Of a stretch of DNA of 64,000 nt, positions 43,921-55,767 are shown one piece after another. Every line of letters starts with the position of its first letter. Position 1 is the stretch's first letter. The notes under the pieces were generated by a model. The model had not been told where the DNA came from, made no database searches, and worked only from the letters and a program-made list of their open reading frames with translations. Source of the stretch: Bettongia penicillata ogilbyi (taxonomy: Eukaryota > Chordata > Mammalia > Diprotodontia > Potoroidae); contig JAJHZJ010000414.1 in NCBI GenBank assembly GCA_023548195.1, positions 1,821,676-1,885,675 on the forward strand, in the 5' to 3' direction. The position numbers were made by a program, and so were the translations under genes.

Positions 43921-44606
43921 TACGTAACATAAAGAAATCTGACTTTAAGGCTAACTAAAAAAACATCTGAAGTATATATCATATAGACAGCATGAGCTGA
44001 TGATTAGCTGGAAGAATCTGACCCTAAAAATGAAAAATGAGATTTGACGGAAAGCAGGAAAAAAGGTTAAGAGCAAAGGAAAAGGATAAAAGCATAAATA
44101 TGTTTGTGTTGGGGAGGCGGGGAGAGAAGGGGCAGGGAACAGGGGACAACAGTGTTTAATATCTTATAAGATCTTATAAGTATGAACGAAGTGGAGCTGC
44201 ACTTGGAGAATTCACCAATCCAGTCTCAGTTCCTGTTGAAGATAAAGCTATATCGTATATTTGTATCCTAATGTATCCAAGTTACTCTGTGTTTTTCCCC
44301 ATGGTCACAGAAGGGAGAAGCAGCTAATATCAGCCTACCCCAACATCAGTAGAAGTAAAGAATCTGGGAAAACAATGGCAACAACTACTGACTACATAAT
44401 TTTTCTCTTGAAGTTGTGATACAAGATTGAGGGAGAAGTCCTCAATCCTGATGTGCTGACCATGAGGAAACACTACCATGTCAAAGATGTTTCCTGAAGA
44501 GTCTGTTCCATGTTTTCTGCTCTTGATAACTCTGACCTTTTCAAAGGTGAGCAAAAGTCTTTAAAAATTCTTCATATGTCTACTCATAGTGATGAGGTCA
44601 GGGAAA
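43921..44606. other. Intronic sequence left of the solo LTR, nothing recognised
   Basis: A 74-codon minus-strand frame at 44330-44554 (DMVVFPHGQHIRIEDFS) is not assignable. Confidence 0.4.
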
Positions 44607-44700
44607 CATAATGTTGAGTTTTGGGGTGTCTGGGACCCCAAAATACTGACATGCCAAATGAATTTGATGCAAGCCTTCTTTCAGCCAAAGTAAAACAAAG

Positions 44701-44706
44701 TTTATT
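44701..44706 (-). promoter_or_regulatory. Polyadenylation signal of the solo LTR
   Basis: The minus strand reads AATAAA followed by a T-rich stretch, about 90 bp before the LTR end. Confidence 0.7.
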
Positions 44707-44833
44707 AAAGGTTCACCATATTGGGTTGACTCTTAAGAAGCCTCATCATTTGTGATGTGGGCCAGACAGAATCTCAGCTAGACAGAATCAGAGCTTGATT
44801 GAATCTGAGCACCTTCATGGAGGCAAGAGGGAG

Positions 44834-44841
44834 CTTATATA
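44834..44841 (-). promoter_or_regulatory. TATA box of the solo LTR
   Basis: The minus strand reads tatataag followed by ctccctcttgcctcc; U3 repeats are upstream and AATAAA is about 130 bp downstream. Confidence 0.7.
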
Positions 44842-44852
44842 CAGAATGACCA

Positions 44853-44920
44853 TGGGAAAGATCCAGAGGTGACCAAGTAGTCTTGATGGGAAAGATCTAG
44901 AGGTGACTAAGTAGTCTTGA
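44853..44920 (-). repeat. Tandem 34-bp repeat in the LTR U3 region
   Basis: Units 44853-44886 and 44887-44920 differ at two C/T positions. They sit just upstream of the TATA box in the minus orientation, the usual place for LTR enhancer repeats. Confidence 0.9.
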
Positions 44921-45464
44921 TGGGACTGGGGTGACTGATCAAGGGTGGGAAACAGATGGAGACAATTGGGAAATAACAAGACAATAGAGGGATGGGTGGG
45001 AAGCAGGTGGGGACAATTCAGAGGCAACAGAAAATGGAGGGCCAGGCTAGGCCAAGGGTAACAGATTTGGGTATGAAAAATTGGATTAAGTGGGAAGATT
45101 CGAGGAGAGTTCAAGGAGGTTCCCAGAGTCTGTACCCTATCAGTAGCAACTAATAAACCCCTATAGCAATTACCAATCATAAGTGCCCTTGGAGCTCTGG
45201 CTCCCACTGGCAAGGGGAACACATAATAGAACTCTTCCATTCACATTTACAAGGATGCTAGAAACTTCAACTAAACCTATCCTACTGCATGGACCCATTT
45301 ATCTGCACTTTGTGCTATTCCTGGTATCCCTATCTGAACTCTGATTTCTGCTTGTTTTCTTGGGTTACCCTGCTCCCCCTTTTTCTTTTAACAACCTATC
45401 GTTTTCTACTCTGTGGGTACCCTTTCACTTCACATCTCATTCACTGGTTTCTGAAAGAAAGCAT

Positions 45465-45655
45465 CATGGCTCTAGAGCTGAAAGGGACTTCTGAAGCCAT
45501 CTAGTTCAACCTTCTCAAGTTACATATGAGGAAACTGAGGCTGGTGGGGAATTTAAGTGATGTTCCTTAAGTCCCAAAAGTGGTGTCAGAGATCTGATTT
45601 GAGCCCAAATCCTTTGACTCCAAACTCAGTACTCTCTCCATTGTATTATGCTGTG
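45465..45655 (-). mobile_element. MIR SINE, antisense
   Basis: It has gagctgaaagggacttctga, gccatctagttcaaccttct, gaggaaactgaggctggtgg, tttgagcccaaatcctttga. Confidence 0.7.
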
Positions 45656-45759
45656 ATCAATCATTTGGCATCTACACTATGGCAGTCTAACAACTGAAGG
45701 TAGCACGAGACTTCCATCACGACCATGTCAAAGACACTGACTGTTTTCTAAAGAATACA

Positions 45760-46000
45760 AGGTAACCTCATACCCCTCTGTAAAATTCAACTACTAATAC
45801 CATAGATTTTTAAATTATTCAATAAATCTTCCTCATTCCATTTAAGCTGACCCTACTGAGCTCTTGCAAGAGTCACCCTGGGAACCTTCCACATTTTTCT
45901 CTTCACATAGTAAGATTCACTCCTTTGTAAGAAGGTTCTTCCCCATCCCTATTTGAATAGCAGAATGTTTAACTATGACTCAAAAGGACTCTCCCCTCCA
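45760..46000 (-). mobile_element. L3/CR1-like fragment, antisense
   Basis: It has ctgagctcttgcaagagtca and tttgtaagaaggttcttccc, resembling antisense L3. Weak. Confidence 0.4.
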
Positions 46001-46329
46001 AGAAGACTCAGAGGACCTCTTTTACTGAGAGGTGTGTTGATAAATGTTTAACTATTAGCTTTAAAAAACACATGTTCACAACACACTTCTAAGTTTAATC
46101 TGGGTTATTAACATTTTCTCCATCATATTCCTAAGTCTAGATAATCAACTAAATAACAAATCAAGGCCTCATTTATCATAGGGTTTGCTGATTTCCGAGG
46201 CATGAAAAAAGTTTATTGCCTGTGCCGGTTCCAGCAAAACCCAGTACTTGGTGGTCAGGGAGAGCTATGGAACAGCTCAGGCCTGACACCCTCCCTCCAC
46301 ATACTTCTTTGCCAAACTAAGGCTTACAA

Positions 46330-46640
46330 GGAAGGTGAGCCCTTTGCTGCAATCGGCAGAACCTACTAAAAAGTTTTTCCTGAATCTGTCCATTCAAATT
46401 CTGCCCACTACTGCTATTTCTGCCCTATGGGACCACAAAGAACAAGTCTATCAACCCTCTTCCATGTGGGAGTCCTTCAAACAATGGAAGTCAGCTGTCA
46501 TAGCCCCTCTTGAGACTTCTCCAAGCTACACATCTCCAATTCTCAATCAAGCAATCTTCATGGTATAATCTTAAGATGCAGATTACAAATGTGCAGAAAT
46601 GAAGAAATATATGTTCCAGATGTAGATCCTATTAGTGGTG
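46330..46640 (-). mobile_element. L3/CR1 LINE fragment, antisense
   Basis: It has tatgggaccacaaagaacaa, aatggaagtcagctgtcata, gcccctcttgagacttctcc, then gttccagatgtagatcctat. Confidence 0.6.
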
Positions 46641-47507
46641 TTAGCTAGCCCTCTGAGCTTTATGTTATAGGGAGTGAAAGAAGTAATGCTTATATAAAGG
46701 GTCTGGTTGTGCCCTGACCCCCACATCTCCAACTATGAAGCCGATATTTTATGTTTTACTACGTCCACATGGAAATCTCCTTCAGTTCCAACTGCTGATA
46801 CAGTGCCAACGCCCTCATCTGGGAGATGTTTGTTACTTACTCATGTCTAATGTCTGTTGTGCTATTGTAGAAGGGAACCAGTTTGGACAGGCATGATTGG
46901 TCCTTCAGAAAACTGCATGCATTGCTGCCTAGATCACGGGACTTTTAGATGACTGCCAAGAAATTTTTTTTTTTTAATATCTTTCCTGGAACTCAAGCTA
47001 TGTTGACAGGTCTATAATTTAAGTTCATGTTTTGGAGCTCTTTCTTTCTCTCTCCCTCTCTCTACTAAAGCACACTCACTATATGTATTCTTTTCTAGTT
47101 TCTGTGAGTTCTGAAAAATAATAACTAGTAGTGCTTTCTTTCTTTAAATAACACCTGTCAATACCTTACAATGTGCAGGGCAGATTTGACTATAAGAAAT
47201 TTTACATCTACAGAGATAACTATACTAAATTAGAAAGGGATTTATTTGCCCTATATTGCTATAGAAATAATTTAGAAATTTAGTTTATGTTAAGTGTTCA
47301 TATTCCCAGAGTTTAGGAGGCTTATTTTACTTTTGGTTGCAGCTGGATGACATAGATTGCCTCAGGGGAGTATTTAAACAAATTATTCCTATAAATGCAA
47401 AACAGAAAGCTCTGATAGAATATTAACCTGTATTTACCTTAAATTATTTTCATATAATTGTTCCTATTTACAGTATTTCATTCACATTGGTAGGAAGAAA
47501 AGGTAGA
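46641..47507. other. Intronic sequence, nothing recognised
   Basis: No gene or repeat family identified; 47040-47065 is a short TCTC-rich run. Confidence 0.4.
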
Positions 47508-47570
47508 TTATTATTATTAGTATTAGTATTATAATTAATTATTAGTATTAGTATTATAATTAGTATTATC
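47508..47570. repeat. (TTA/TTAG)n-type microsatellite
   Basis: Imperfect trinucleotide tract of ATT and AGT units. Positions 47571-48154 hold nothing recognised. Confidence 0.85.
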
Positions 47571-48154
47571 ACTGTGCTTAGCTTTGGGAGCAGAATTTAA
47601 AATGCCTTTACCTCAATATTCTGCTCACAGTTCTTCCACTTTACTTACAGATCTTATCATCTGCTATATTAGTTATAAATGAGTAGACACCACATCATAT
47701 ATACAGTAGACCTTACATATTGGATCTGCACCTCTTATTTTTCTTTTGGGTTAAAAAAATTCTCCAAGGCTTTGAACGAGACAGTTTTTTTATTCCTGAA
47801 ATTTAAAATGATGACAAGGCATATAGTTATTGTAACCAGATGGAAGCAAAATAGCCATTGTACCTGATAGGCACTGATAGACATTTCTGGCCCAAAGGCT
47901 GAGAATTCAAAGACAACATAACCAATGATATAGCAAAGTAATAATAGCATAGTGGCAATTTCAGTCAAATTTGTATATCATAATACTACGTACGTGATTG
48001 TTCAGATATCACGCTGTCACACTTGTGAAAAGATATTTTCCTCCATTTATTTTAGAGAATTTGAAATTATCAAAGCTTTTCTAAACAGGAAAAGGTGATC
48101 TTTCAAATCCACTCAGTACTCAAAAAGATGATTCCATGATCCAGACAGTGTTTG

Positions 48155-48360
48155 CTATCAACTGCTCCTATTTAAGTTTACAAAGCACCTTCCTCACAAC
48201 AACCCTGAGAAAATTTAACTGTTACTGCCCTTATTCTGTAGATGAGAAGACTAATCTCTGAGGAATGAAATGATTTCTCCCATTTCCACAGCTAATGAGT
48301 GCCTAAAGTGAGCTTGCACCCAGGTCTTCTGACTCCTAAATCCATTGCTCTTTCTGCAAT
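48155..48360 (-). mobile_element. MIR SINE, antisense
   Basis: It has gcaccttcctcacaacaacc, cttattctgtagatgagaag, cacagctaatgagtgcc, acccaggtcttctgactcct. Confidence 0.7.
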
Positions 48361-49489
48361 GAAATCTTCAGGAGGATAAATTACATAACTTAATATTTAC
48401 CAATGCCAGCCTCAAAGAAGAGAAAATGAACAGGTAAGTTTGATGTCTCCCCTTCCTGGTTATCCTTCAGAATTTAGGATTTTAAAACCTGGATTTGGAG
48501 CTGCTGTGTAGCACTTCTGACTACAAATCAAGCTTCTAGCAATAAGACCTTGCATAAAGTTTGTGCTTAAAAAGTTTTACTGAATGGAATCCAGACTAAG
48601 GTGAAGAGAAGGAAGTATGCCATTCTAAGTAGAATCCAAATCAATCCCTATGTTTTCTAACCTCGAAGTGAGTGAGGGCCGAAGATCTTCGTCTTGTGCA
48701 TATTTGGCCTGATCTTGTTTCCTTAAGGTTGATGACGGCCTGGGAGCACTGCTTACTAGGCCTGCTGATTCCTATCCCAGCCCCTGCCCAAACAGGCATA
48801 GGAACATAATGATTTTTTTTTTTTAAATCTTAGCAGCTCTCAATATTTGATAGCATTCTGTTAGTATTAAATATTGAGATTGTTTAAAATTCAATACTGA
48901 CAGAAAATATCAGACTTACTCTTCATTACTGAAGATTAGTTTTGATACTCAAGATATGGTAGTCAGCATGCCAGAGGAGAAAAAGGTCTATTCTCTCTAG
49001 CATTCACCGCATGAATAAAACAAAATTACACTGTACAGGCAGTCCCAGCTCTCTGCCATAATTTATTTCTGAAAACCAGGTAGTAAAAGGAGATCATTAT
49101 AAAAGAGACTTTGTTTTTTCTTTCTAAAATTTATTGTCTTTTGTCTTTTACTTTTGTATCAGTTATTTCCCTATCCAGACCACACCTAACAGTGTATTCC
49201 CCCACCTATCTTTATGGAAAGGAAAGAAGTATTTGTCATCTGCTTTTTGTAATCAAAATCAGTATTTGCAATTAATATGAGTGAAATTAATAAGATACTA
49301 TACTATTTTTGTTTATATTTTTGCAGTAACATTCTCATGGTTCCAATCATTTTGCCCTACGTTATATGTCTTCTCATGATTCTCTGAATTCTTCCTACTT
49401 GACAAATTATGTGTTTTAATAGGAATGACATGATAATGAGGAGGCAGGATTACATTCTAAACCAAGCACTTAGCATGAGATAAACTGAA
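48361..49489. other. AT-rich intronic sequence, nothing recognised
   Basis: No gene or repeat family identified. Confidence 0.4.
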
Positions 49490-49585
49490 TTCCTTTGAGA
49501 ACAGGGGCTATGTCATTTCATTTTTTTGGTATCTCTTGTTCTCTGCATAGGGCACTCACTTAATTAATGTCTACTGAGTTGAATA
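49490..49585 (+). mobile_element. L2 3' end, sense
   Basis: It has tgagaacaggggctatgtca, tctctgcatagggcactcac, ttaattaatgtctactgagt. Confidence 0.55.
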
Positions 49586-49609
49586 GTTACTATTTTAAAA
49601 TACCACGTA

Positions 49610-49745
49610 AACAAAGTAACTATAACTGAGGACCTGAGGCTCAGTGCAGTTCCATGACTTGTCCAACATCATGTAAGTAGTAAATAGCACGGTGGGCATT
49701 CAAACTCTGGTCTCATGACTCTAAGTTCAATATTCTTTCAACTGT
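49610..49745 (-). mobile_element. MIR SINE fragment, antisense
   Basis: It has gaggacctgaggctcagtgc, tgacttgtccaacatcatgt, ttcaaactctggtctcatga. Confidence 0.6.
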
Positions 49746-49884
49746 ATTTCTGTCTCTCAAAATATTTCAAAGTTTATAATCAACACACAAAGATACAATA
49801 TATATGTACACATGCTTATATATAAATATATAATTTGTATATGAATTTGATAATAACATGCAACCTATAACAATCATCAAACAT

Positions 49885-50050
49885 TTTGCAATAGGATTTA
49901 AGGCTGAAAAGAATCTCAGACATGTTCCAATACCATCATTTTGAAAATAATGAAACTTAGGTTCATAAAGGTCAAGTGACTTGCACAAGGTCACATGGGT
50001 CATAAGTGGCCTATGTCTTCTGACTCCAAATTCAGAGCCCTTCTAGTGAT
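49885..50050 (-). mobile_element. MIR SINE fragment, antisense
   Basis: It has aggctgaaaagaatctcaga, gtgacttgcacaaggtcaca, gtcttctgactccaaattca. Confidence 0.65.
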
Positions 50051-50239
50051 ATCATGTCATTTTTAGTTGTTTTTCCTTGATTTCATAGAATTCAGAAAGC
50101 ATTTGGAAGGTTCAAGTCACTTTAAAAAAAAATTGTCCAGAGAAATGTGAACTGATATCATCCTTATCTCATTTTATAATTATCCCTGAAGTTAAGCAAA
50201 TATATTCAAGACTTTTAAAAAAAGAATCATGTACCGGGA

Positions 50240-50335
50240 CTCCAAAGACATGGATTCTAGTTGCAACCCAGTCACTGGGCAGAATTCTCCTGCTCAGGTG
50301 ACTTGATTTCTCTGGGCCTTACTTTGTACATGCAA
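50240..50335 (+). mobile_element. MIR SINE fragment, sense
   Basis: It has gacatggattctagttgcaa, caggtgacttgatttctctg, ggccttactttgtacatgc. Confidence 0.5.
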
Positions 50336-50344
50336 GGTAACTGA

Positions 50345-50740
50345 TCAATCAAAAACAGCATTTATTAAGTGCTTGCTCCTGTATATGCCAAGCATTGTTG
50401 GGGGCAGAGGGTAAAGACAAAAATTGGACAGCTTGACCAAGAGGCATACAAACTAACTGAAAAGAGACAACATATACAGGTATATATAGTAGAGGTAATT
50501 CAAGGTAATTTTGAAAAGAAGGAAGTAGCAGCAGGGGGGAATGGAGGTGGAGAGAAGTCTCCTATACAAAGGGGTGCTTGAGTTGCGCATTAAAGGAAAA
50601 CAAGGATACATGGAGTACTATAAATAAGACCAGTTTGTCTGAAGGGAAGGGACACAGAATAAGACTGGAGAGACAGGCTGAGGCCAGGTTGTAAAGGGCT
50701 TAGGTTAGATGACCTCCAATGTTCCTCCCAGGTGTAAACC
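50345..50740 (-). mobile_element. L2 3' region, antisense
   Basis: It has catttattaagtgcttgctc, gggtaaagacaaaaattgg, then ggagagacaggctgaggcc and gttgtaaagggcttaggtt, the L2 3' end and the ORF2 part before it in antisense. Confidence 0.6.
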
Positions 50741-51660
50741 ACTATGACTCTGGTTTTAGGTGTGAGGGTCTCAAAAGGGGAAGTCTTGGTCATCTTTTTT
50801 ATGTTTCCTCTCTCAAACAAAGAATCTGCCAAAAGGAGCCTGGACAGGAAAGGACAATCATACTCTGGCTCCAATAATGCTGAGGCATGCTTATGGGCTG
50901 TATGTATGGTTGTAAGTGGTGAAGTTTTTGGACACTGGTTGGTTAAGCAAACTCCTCCCATTAGCCCCAAAGTCACAGGCCCCCATAGGGCTTACAAGGC
51001 AAAGGCACTGGGAAATGAAGTAAAAATGTTAATTAGATAGCCTTGACTGATCGGAGTAGTAAAAAGTGTAAAAAAAATATCTAGGACACTTCTCCTTGCC
51101 TAATAGTGGTTTAAAGATGAATATAACTCTACAACTATAATTAATATTAATAACTTGAAAAAATGGTAGGTTTCCTCTGTCTTCCTACAAAAACAAGCAT
51201 ATTTTTCTATATGTTAGAAACAATTAAAAACATGGTAAAAAAATGCTGACATCTCCTCCCAAAGCCATTTAACTCTAAGTTGTCACATAGTAATTTCATT
51301 ACAAAAACATTCTTGAAACAGTATCTTTCAATGGTTTAATTATGGATAATGCAATCATAACATTCAGACAGTGCATCATAGCTTAAAAAAGGTAATTACT
51401 TTGATATTTAATACCTGTAATATAGTATTTTAATTATGATGCCCTTCAGGCAGGACTACCCTAACTCATCTGGCAGGAGGAGTGGAATGCTGAAGTTTTA
51501 TGATTCCTAAAATTTTAAAGGGTAGAAGGAGAACAGGGAGAAAATAATCTGTCAAAAAATTTACAGTATGAAAGCAGAATGTCAAGGTATGAAACTCAAC
51601 TGCATAAACTTAACAGTCCACTGCATCTCAGGAACTATTTTTTTCAAGAAGCAAACAACC
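50741..51660. other. Intronic sequence, nothing recognised
   Basis: No gene or repeat family identified. Confidence 0.4.
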
Positions 51661-51664
51661 AATT

Positions 51665-51930
51665 TATAGAACCATAGAATTTTAAAGGGAAAAAGGACCT
51701 TAGTGATCAAAACAGTCTAACTTTTCATATTGCCAATGGGAAAAGTAGAGTCCAGACAGTTCCAGTAATTCTCCTTCAGTGAGTAAATGAATGAAAGAAA
51801 AAAATATTTATTAAGCACTTACTCTGTGTCACGTAGTGTGCAGTGTTTGGGAGGGAGAAGATGACAAATGCAGGCAAACTAAACAGTTGCTGCCCCCAGG
51901 AAGCATGCCTTCTAATGGGGAACAAATAAG
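51665..51930 (-). mobile_element. MIR fragment followed by L2 3' end, both antisense
   Basis: Positions 51665-51785 have agggaaaaaggaccttagtg; from 51790 the text aaaatatttattaagcactt, actctgtgtcacgtagtg and cccccaggaagcatgccttc is an antisense L2 terminus. Confidence 0.6.
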
Positions 51931-51934
51931 GAGA

Positions 51935-52110
51935 GGAAGGCTGTTATTTGTCCTCAGTTCTCGAAGAGGAGGTGATGCCATGATGTGCAAGTGGAATGGT
52001 GTTAAGTGTGGGAGGGCTCTGCAAAGGCACCAGCCCCACTTTCTCCTCCAGATCCAGATATAGATCAGGATGACTGGAGATGGCACAGGATGCAGTGGGG
52101 AAAGTAGAGA
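51935..52110 (-). mobile_element. Retroposon with RTE-type tail, antisense
   Basis: It has tgttatttgtcctcagttct, gggagggctctgcaaaggca, ccagccccactttctcctcc, gcacaggatgcagtggg. Positions 52111-52830 hold only weak L2/MIR scraps near 52390-52500. Confidence 0.75.
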
Positions 52111-52834
52111 GAAAAGGGAGGCAGTGGACAACATGATTTAGAAATGGCTAGGAGGCTTGGTTCTAGGTAAGCTAAGTTGGAAGCTCACTTACCAGGGCAA
52201 TCCTGGAGCCCCAGAGGCACAGTCCAGGACCCAACTGAAGGAGGATGAGAGGATGACTCGAGTGCAGGTGACATACTTTGGAAATAGTTGGGAAGTGATA
52301 TAGATACCTAGTTCTGGGCAAAGCAAAGCAAAAGCTAACCCATCAGAGCCTAGGGCACTCAAAGCAAAGCCTGTCACAATTTTATATTAGCATCTAGCAC
52401 TATACCTGGTACGTACTAGGTACTTAATATTTGCTTGCCCAAATTCACATAGCAGCAACAGAAATCAGGATTAGAACCCAGTCCTCTTGACTTTTAGCTT
52501 CTTTTTCCAGTCTGACACCAATACCAATTGGTGCCACTGAGCGGCAACATCTACCCTACTATTTACTCTGGGGTAGCCCCATTATTCCAAGATCTTCCAG
52601 AGTGAAAGTTAGTTTGGTGCTATCCATATCACTGGAATGTAGCCATGTCTTCAGGAGACCTTCAGTCCAAAAGCCTGCCCCCTCTCTAATAGTATCTAAA
52701 ATACTACCAGTTAACTTATTGGCTTATAAAATTCAGTACTCAAGGATATTTACCTAATATTTTTAACTGTTTCATGTTTGTTGACCTTCCCCAAAAGAGA
52801 TTCTCTGAGGACACAGACCAAGTTTTATACTTCC

Positions 52835-52945
52835 TAACTGACTGAGGGCAGGAACAATGTCTTAAAATATCCCCTACCAGCACTTAGCAGAGGGTTAGAC
52901 ACATGGTATACGCCTAACATAATTACTGACAGACAGAAATAACAG
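52835..52945 (+). mobile_element. L2 3' end, sense
   Basis: It has actgagggcaggaacaatgt, accagcacttagcagagggt, tagacacatggtatacgcct. Confidence 0.6.
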
Positions 52946-53024
52946 AGGAGCTTATCACCTTCCCTCCCCTCCCCTCCCCAAATCAGATCACCTGTACCTT
53001 CCCCGTTTCATGCTTGTACTGTGC

Positions 53025-53285
53025 TGTTGTTCAGTCATTTCTGATCATGACCAACACTTCGTGAACCCACTGGTGTTTTCTTAGCAAAGATATTGGAGTG
53101 GTTTGATATTTCCTTCTCTAGCCCACTTTACAGATAAGAACTGAGACAAATGGAGCTAACTGACTTGTACAGGGACACAGAGCTAGTAAGGAAATGTCTG
53201 AGGTTAGACCTGAACTGACAAACATGAGTCTTCCCACCTCTAGACCTGGCGCTCTATCCACTGCACCATTTAGCGGCCCTTCTTG
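53025..53285 (-). mobile_element. tRNA-headed SINE with BovB/RTE-type tail, antisense
   Basis: It begins gttgttcagtcatttctgat, then gtgttttcttagcaaagata, gaactgagacaaatggag, ctggcgctctatccactgca, ccatttagcggcc. Confidence 0.82.
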
Positions 53286-53984
53286 TCCCTCCATATTAGT
53301 AGAGGAAAAAGAGAAAAGAGCTGAGAGGCTGGCCAGTTGACAGGCAGGGAAGGTCTTCAGATGCAGCTAGAGAATCACACCCATCTCACTTGCACAGATC
53401 ACAGCTCTGGGTTAGGGGCAGAAGCCTAAACATTTCCCCTAAGCTAAACCTTGGGGGTCTGTCTGGTTGGGGCCCAAGACAAGCTGGTTCAGCTGAAGGT
53501 GAGGGAGAAGCTGACAAACTCTGGGACACAAGAGCTACTACTAGGTATATTTGCTGCTCTTTTTAAGTAACTTTGAGCCTGGCAGATAGTAGCTCTTTCA
53601 ACATAGAGGATGAGGATCAAAATACTTCAGTGTTTGGAAACAGCAGTATTACTTTTATTTTAATCAATGTTCAATGATTTTCAAAATAAATATCAAATGT
53701 GAAAGCACATATTTTTCAAAGATGCATGATTTCACCGCTATGGGTATATGTACTCCATTGAAGCACAACTATTCTGTTTTAGAGGGTCTCTCAAAATTCT
53801 GCTACAACATACAAAGGATAGGAGATATATATTTACATATATATCATTAATATCCATATTTTATTTTTCTAATACATGTTATACTACTTTAATATTTAAT
53901 GATATTTTGTTATTATAAATCACCTTTTCTGTTCTCTATATTAGTACGTCTGTTTTCTATGCTAGCTAGCGTAAGAAAATGGAA
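53286..53984. other. Intronic sequence, nothing recognised
   Basis: No gene or repeat family identified. Confidence 0.4.
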
Positions 53985-54160
53985 CCACAGCAGCTAGAAA
54001 GGATTTTAGAAGTCATTCTGTTCAGCATTCTAATTTTAAAGATGAAGATACTAAAACCCAGGAGCTAAGTGAATTGTGTAAGATTCCAGAGATGGCTAAT
54101 GATATATTTGGGGTCACAAGATTGTGACCTACAATGTAGCATTCTTTGCATTCTGAAAGC
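53985..54160 (-). mobile_element. MIR SINE fragment, antisense
   Basis: It has cagcagctagaaaggatttt, attctgttcagcattctaat, gatgaagatactaaaaccc, tttggggtcacaagattgtg. Confidence 0.55.
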
Positions 54161-54254
54161 TCCTCTGGCTTTAGTTATGCTCAAAATTCTTAGAAGCAAA
54201 GTCACTAAGGGGTCAGCAGGTTTGTATATGTTAGGGCAATCAATGAGCCCTACT

Positions 54255-54400
54255 GAGAGGCGGTAGAGCACAGTGGATAGAGTTGATTTTAGAGTCAAGA
54301 AGATTTAAATTCAAAATGTGCCTCTGACACAAACTAGATGTGTGATTTAACCAAGCTGCTTAATTTCTCAGTGCCCTAGGCAACTCTCCAAGACTACATA
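54255..54400 (+). mobile_element. tRNA-headed SINE/MIR-type fragment, sense
   Basis: It has gaggcggtagagcacagtgg, atagagttgattttagagtc, tgatttaaccaagctgctta. Confidence 0.65.
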
Positions 54401-54509
54401 TTGCAGAAGATCTTCCAACCTGCATCTGTGGAGAGTGCTTCACAACTAGGAGTTACCTACACAGATGAAATCTCAGGTATTGACTTAAAGATGACAAAAT
54501 CCATTTCTA

Positions 54510-55050
54510 AAGGGATGAAAAAAAGGCAAAAGCATTTATGCAGCTTTCTGTGTTGGCAAAGAATTGGAAACTGAGATGCCCATCAATTGGGAAATGGCTG
54601 AATAAGTTGTGGCATATGAATATGATGAAAAACTATTGTGCTATAAGATATGAAGAAGGGGATGGCTTCAGAAAAACCTGGGAAGAATTGTACAGACTGA
54701 TGCAAAATTAAATGAGGAAAACTATTTATACAATAACATTATCTTTAGATAATCAACTTGAAAGATTTATTAACTGATCAACACAACAGCAGACTACAAT
54801 TCCATGGTGCTCATAATTAAATATGTCACCCACCTCCAGAAAAAGACTCAGAGTTCAAACTGGAAAATTTTTTTCTCTTTCTTCCATCCTTCCTGTCTTT
54901 CTCTTAATTTTTTTTGGACATGGCTAACTCAGAAATTTGTTATGCATGAATATATATATTTGTAATGAGTTCTGTATTTCTTGCCTTCTCACTGGGTTCA
55001 GGAAAGGAAAAAGGAAGAAAGAATTCAAAACTAAAAATAAAGTTGAATTT
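54510..55050 (+). mobile_element. L1 3' end, 5'-truncated, sense
   Basis: It has aaagaattggaaactgagat, ggaaatggctgaataagttg, tgtgctataagatatgaag, aaaacctgggaagaattg, then ttggacatggctaactcag. Flanks aaatccatttcta (left) and aaattcatttcta (right) look like one-mismatch target-site copies. Confidence 0.8.
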
Positions 55051-55224
55051 AAAAAATTCATTTCTACTATACTGGTATAGAATTTAAAAGGAGAAGAGAA
55101 TGGGCTAAGCTGCATTTGGGAAATTGCTCCATTTTTCCCCGCACGATCCCAAGCAGCAACCTAAAAAAGAGTTGACTTTTTACCTGAATAATTTTCTGGT
55201 TATGCTATATGGTTTGTAATCATG

Positions 55225-55370
55225 AAATGAATCAATTTTTTACAAGCATTTATTAGGTGCTTACAATGTGCAAAGAAAACACTAGTAACAGGGATACACA
55301 AAAATAAAACATTCACCGATCTCAAGAAGTTCAAACTCTAATCTGGGGAGACAAATCACTGTGGAACCCA
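55225..55370 (-). mobile_element. L2 3' end, antisense
   Basis: It has caagcatttattaggtgctt, acaatgtgcaaagaaaacac, aagttcaaactctaatctgg. Positions 55371-55767 hold nothing recognised. Confidence 0.7.
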
Positions 55371-55767
55371 TGAAAGTAGTCAAAATTCTGATTGTGAGTG
55401 ACCCCAAGGGTAATGGAAAGATGCGTGATGATTAATTAGCAGTTTTACTAAGATTTTACCAAAAACTGACTTTCATACAAGAAATGATATCGCATACAGT
55501 AAATGAATGATTGGAAAAAGAAGTAGGTTAGCATATGCTAGCAACAAAAGACATACTGTCAACCTCTTTAGTATTAAAAGGCCTTAAAGCATGGCCTCCA
55601 GTACAAAGAATAGATATCTTATAGAGAGGTAAGGATGGGTTACAATCTGAAACACTAGAAAACATGAATAAATAGACAAGAACATGGATCCACTGAAACA
55701 GTGAAATACTTTTCTTATCTATTTAATTTCAATTACTATTTATGATAGCATGAGAAAGTTGTTATTA

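Larger units (their letters stand above)
44612..45221 (-). mobile_element. Solo LTR of an endogenous retrovirus-like element
   Basis: On the minus strand it begins TGTTCCCC and ends ACTCAACA, the TG...CA of an LTR, and is flanked by 5-bp cataa at 44607-44611 and 45222-45226. It has a TATA box (tatataag, minus, 44834-44841) and an AATAAA signal (minus, 44701-44706) in the correct order, and two tandem 34-bp units in U3. Length is 610 bp. No internal retroviral genes adjoin it, so it arose by LTR-LTR recombination. A 141-codon open frame across it is chance. Confidence 0.85.

Noticed and set aside
44330..44554. A 74-codon minus-strand frame (DMVVFPHGQHIRIEDFS)
   Set aside because: It looked protein-like and lies next to the LTR, but the LTR is solo with target-site copies on both sides, and I cannot match it to any family.
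44815..45240. A 141-codon minus-strand open frame
   Set aside because: It lies across the U3 part of the solo LTR (TG/CA ends, TATA, 5-bp flanks); the C/T-rich composition explains the open frame.
47508..47570. Repeated ATT/AGT units resembling an array
   Set aside because: A plain microsatellite with no spacers or conserved direct repeats; no CRISPR array is present in this eukaryotic sequence.
47735..47968. A 77-codon hydrophobic minus-strand frame considered as an upstream SLC49A4 exon
   Set aside because: Residues do not match the expected N-terminal helices (such as VLLTSFLMVLGTGLRC) and no fitting splice phases were seen.
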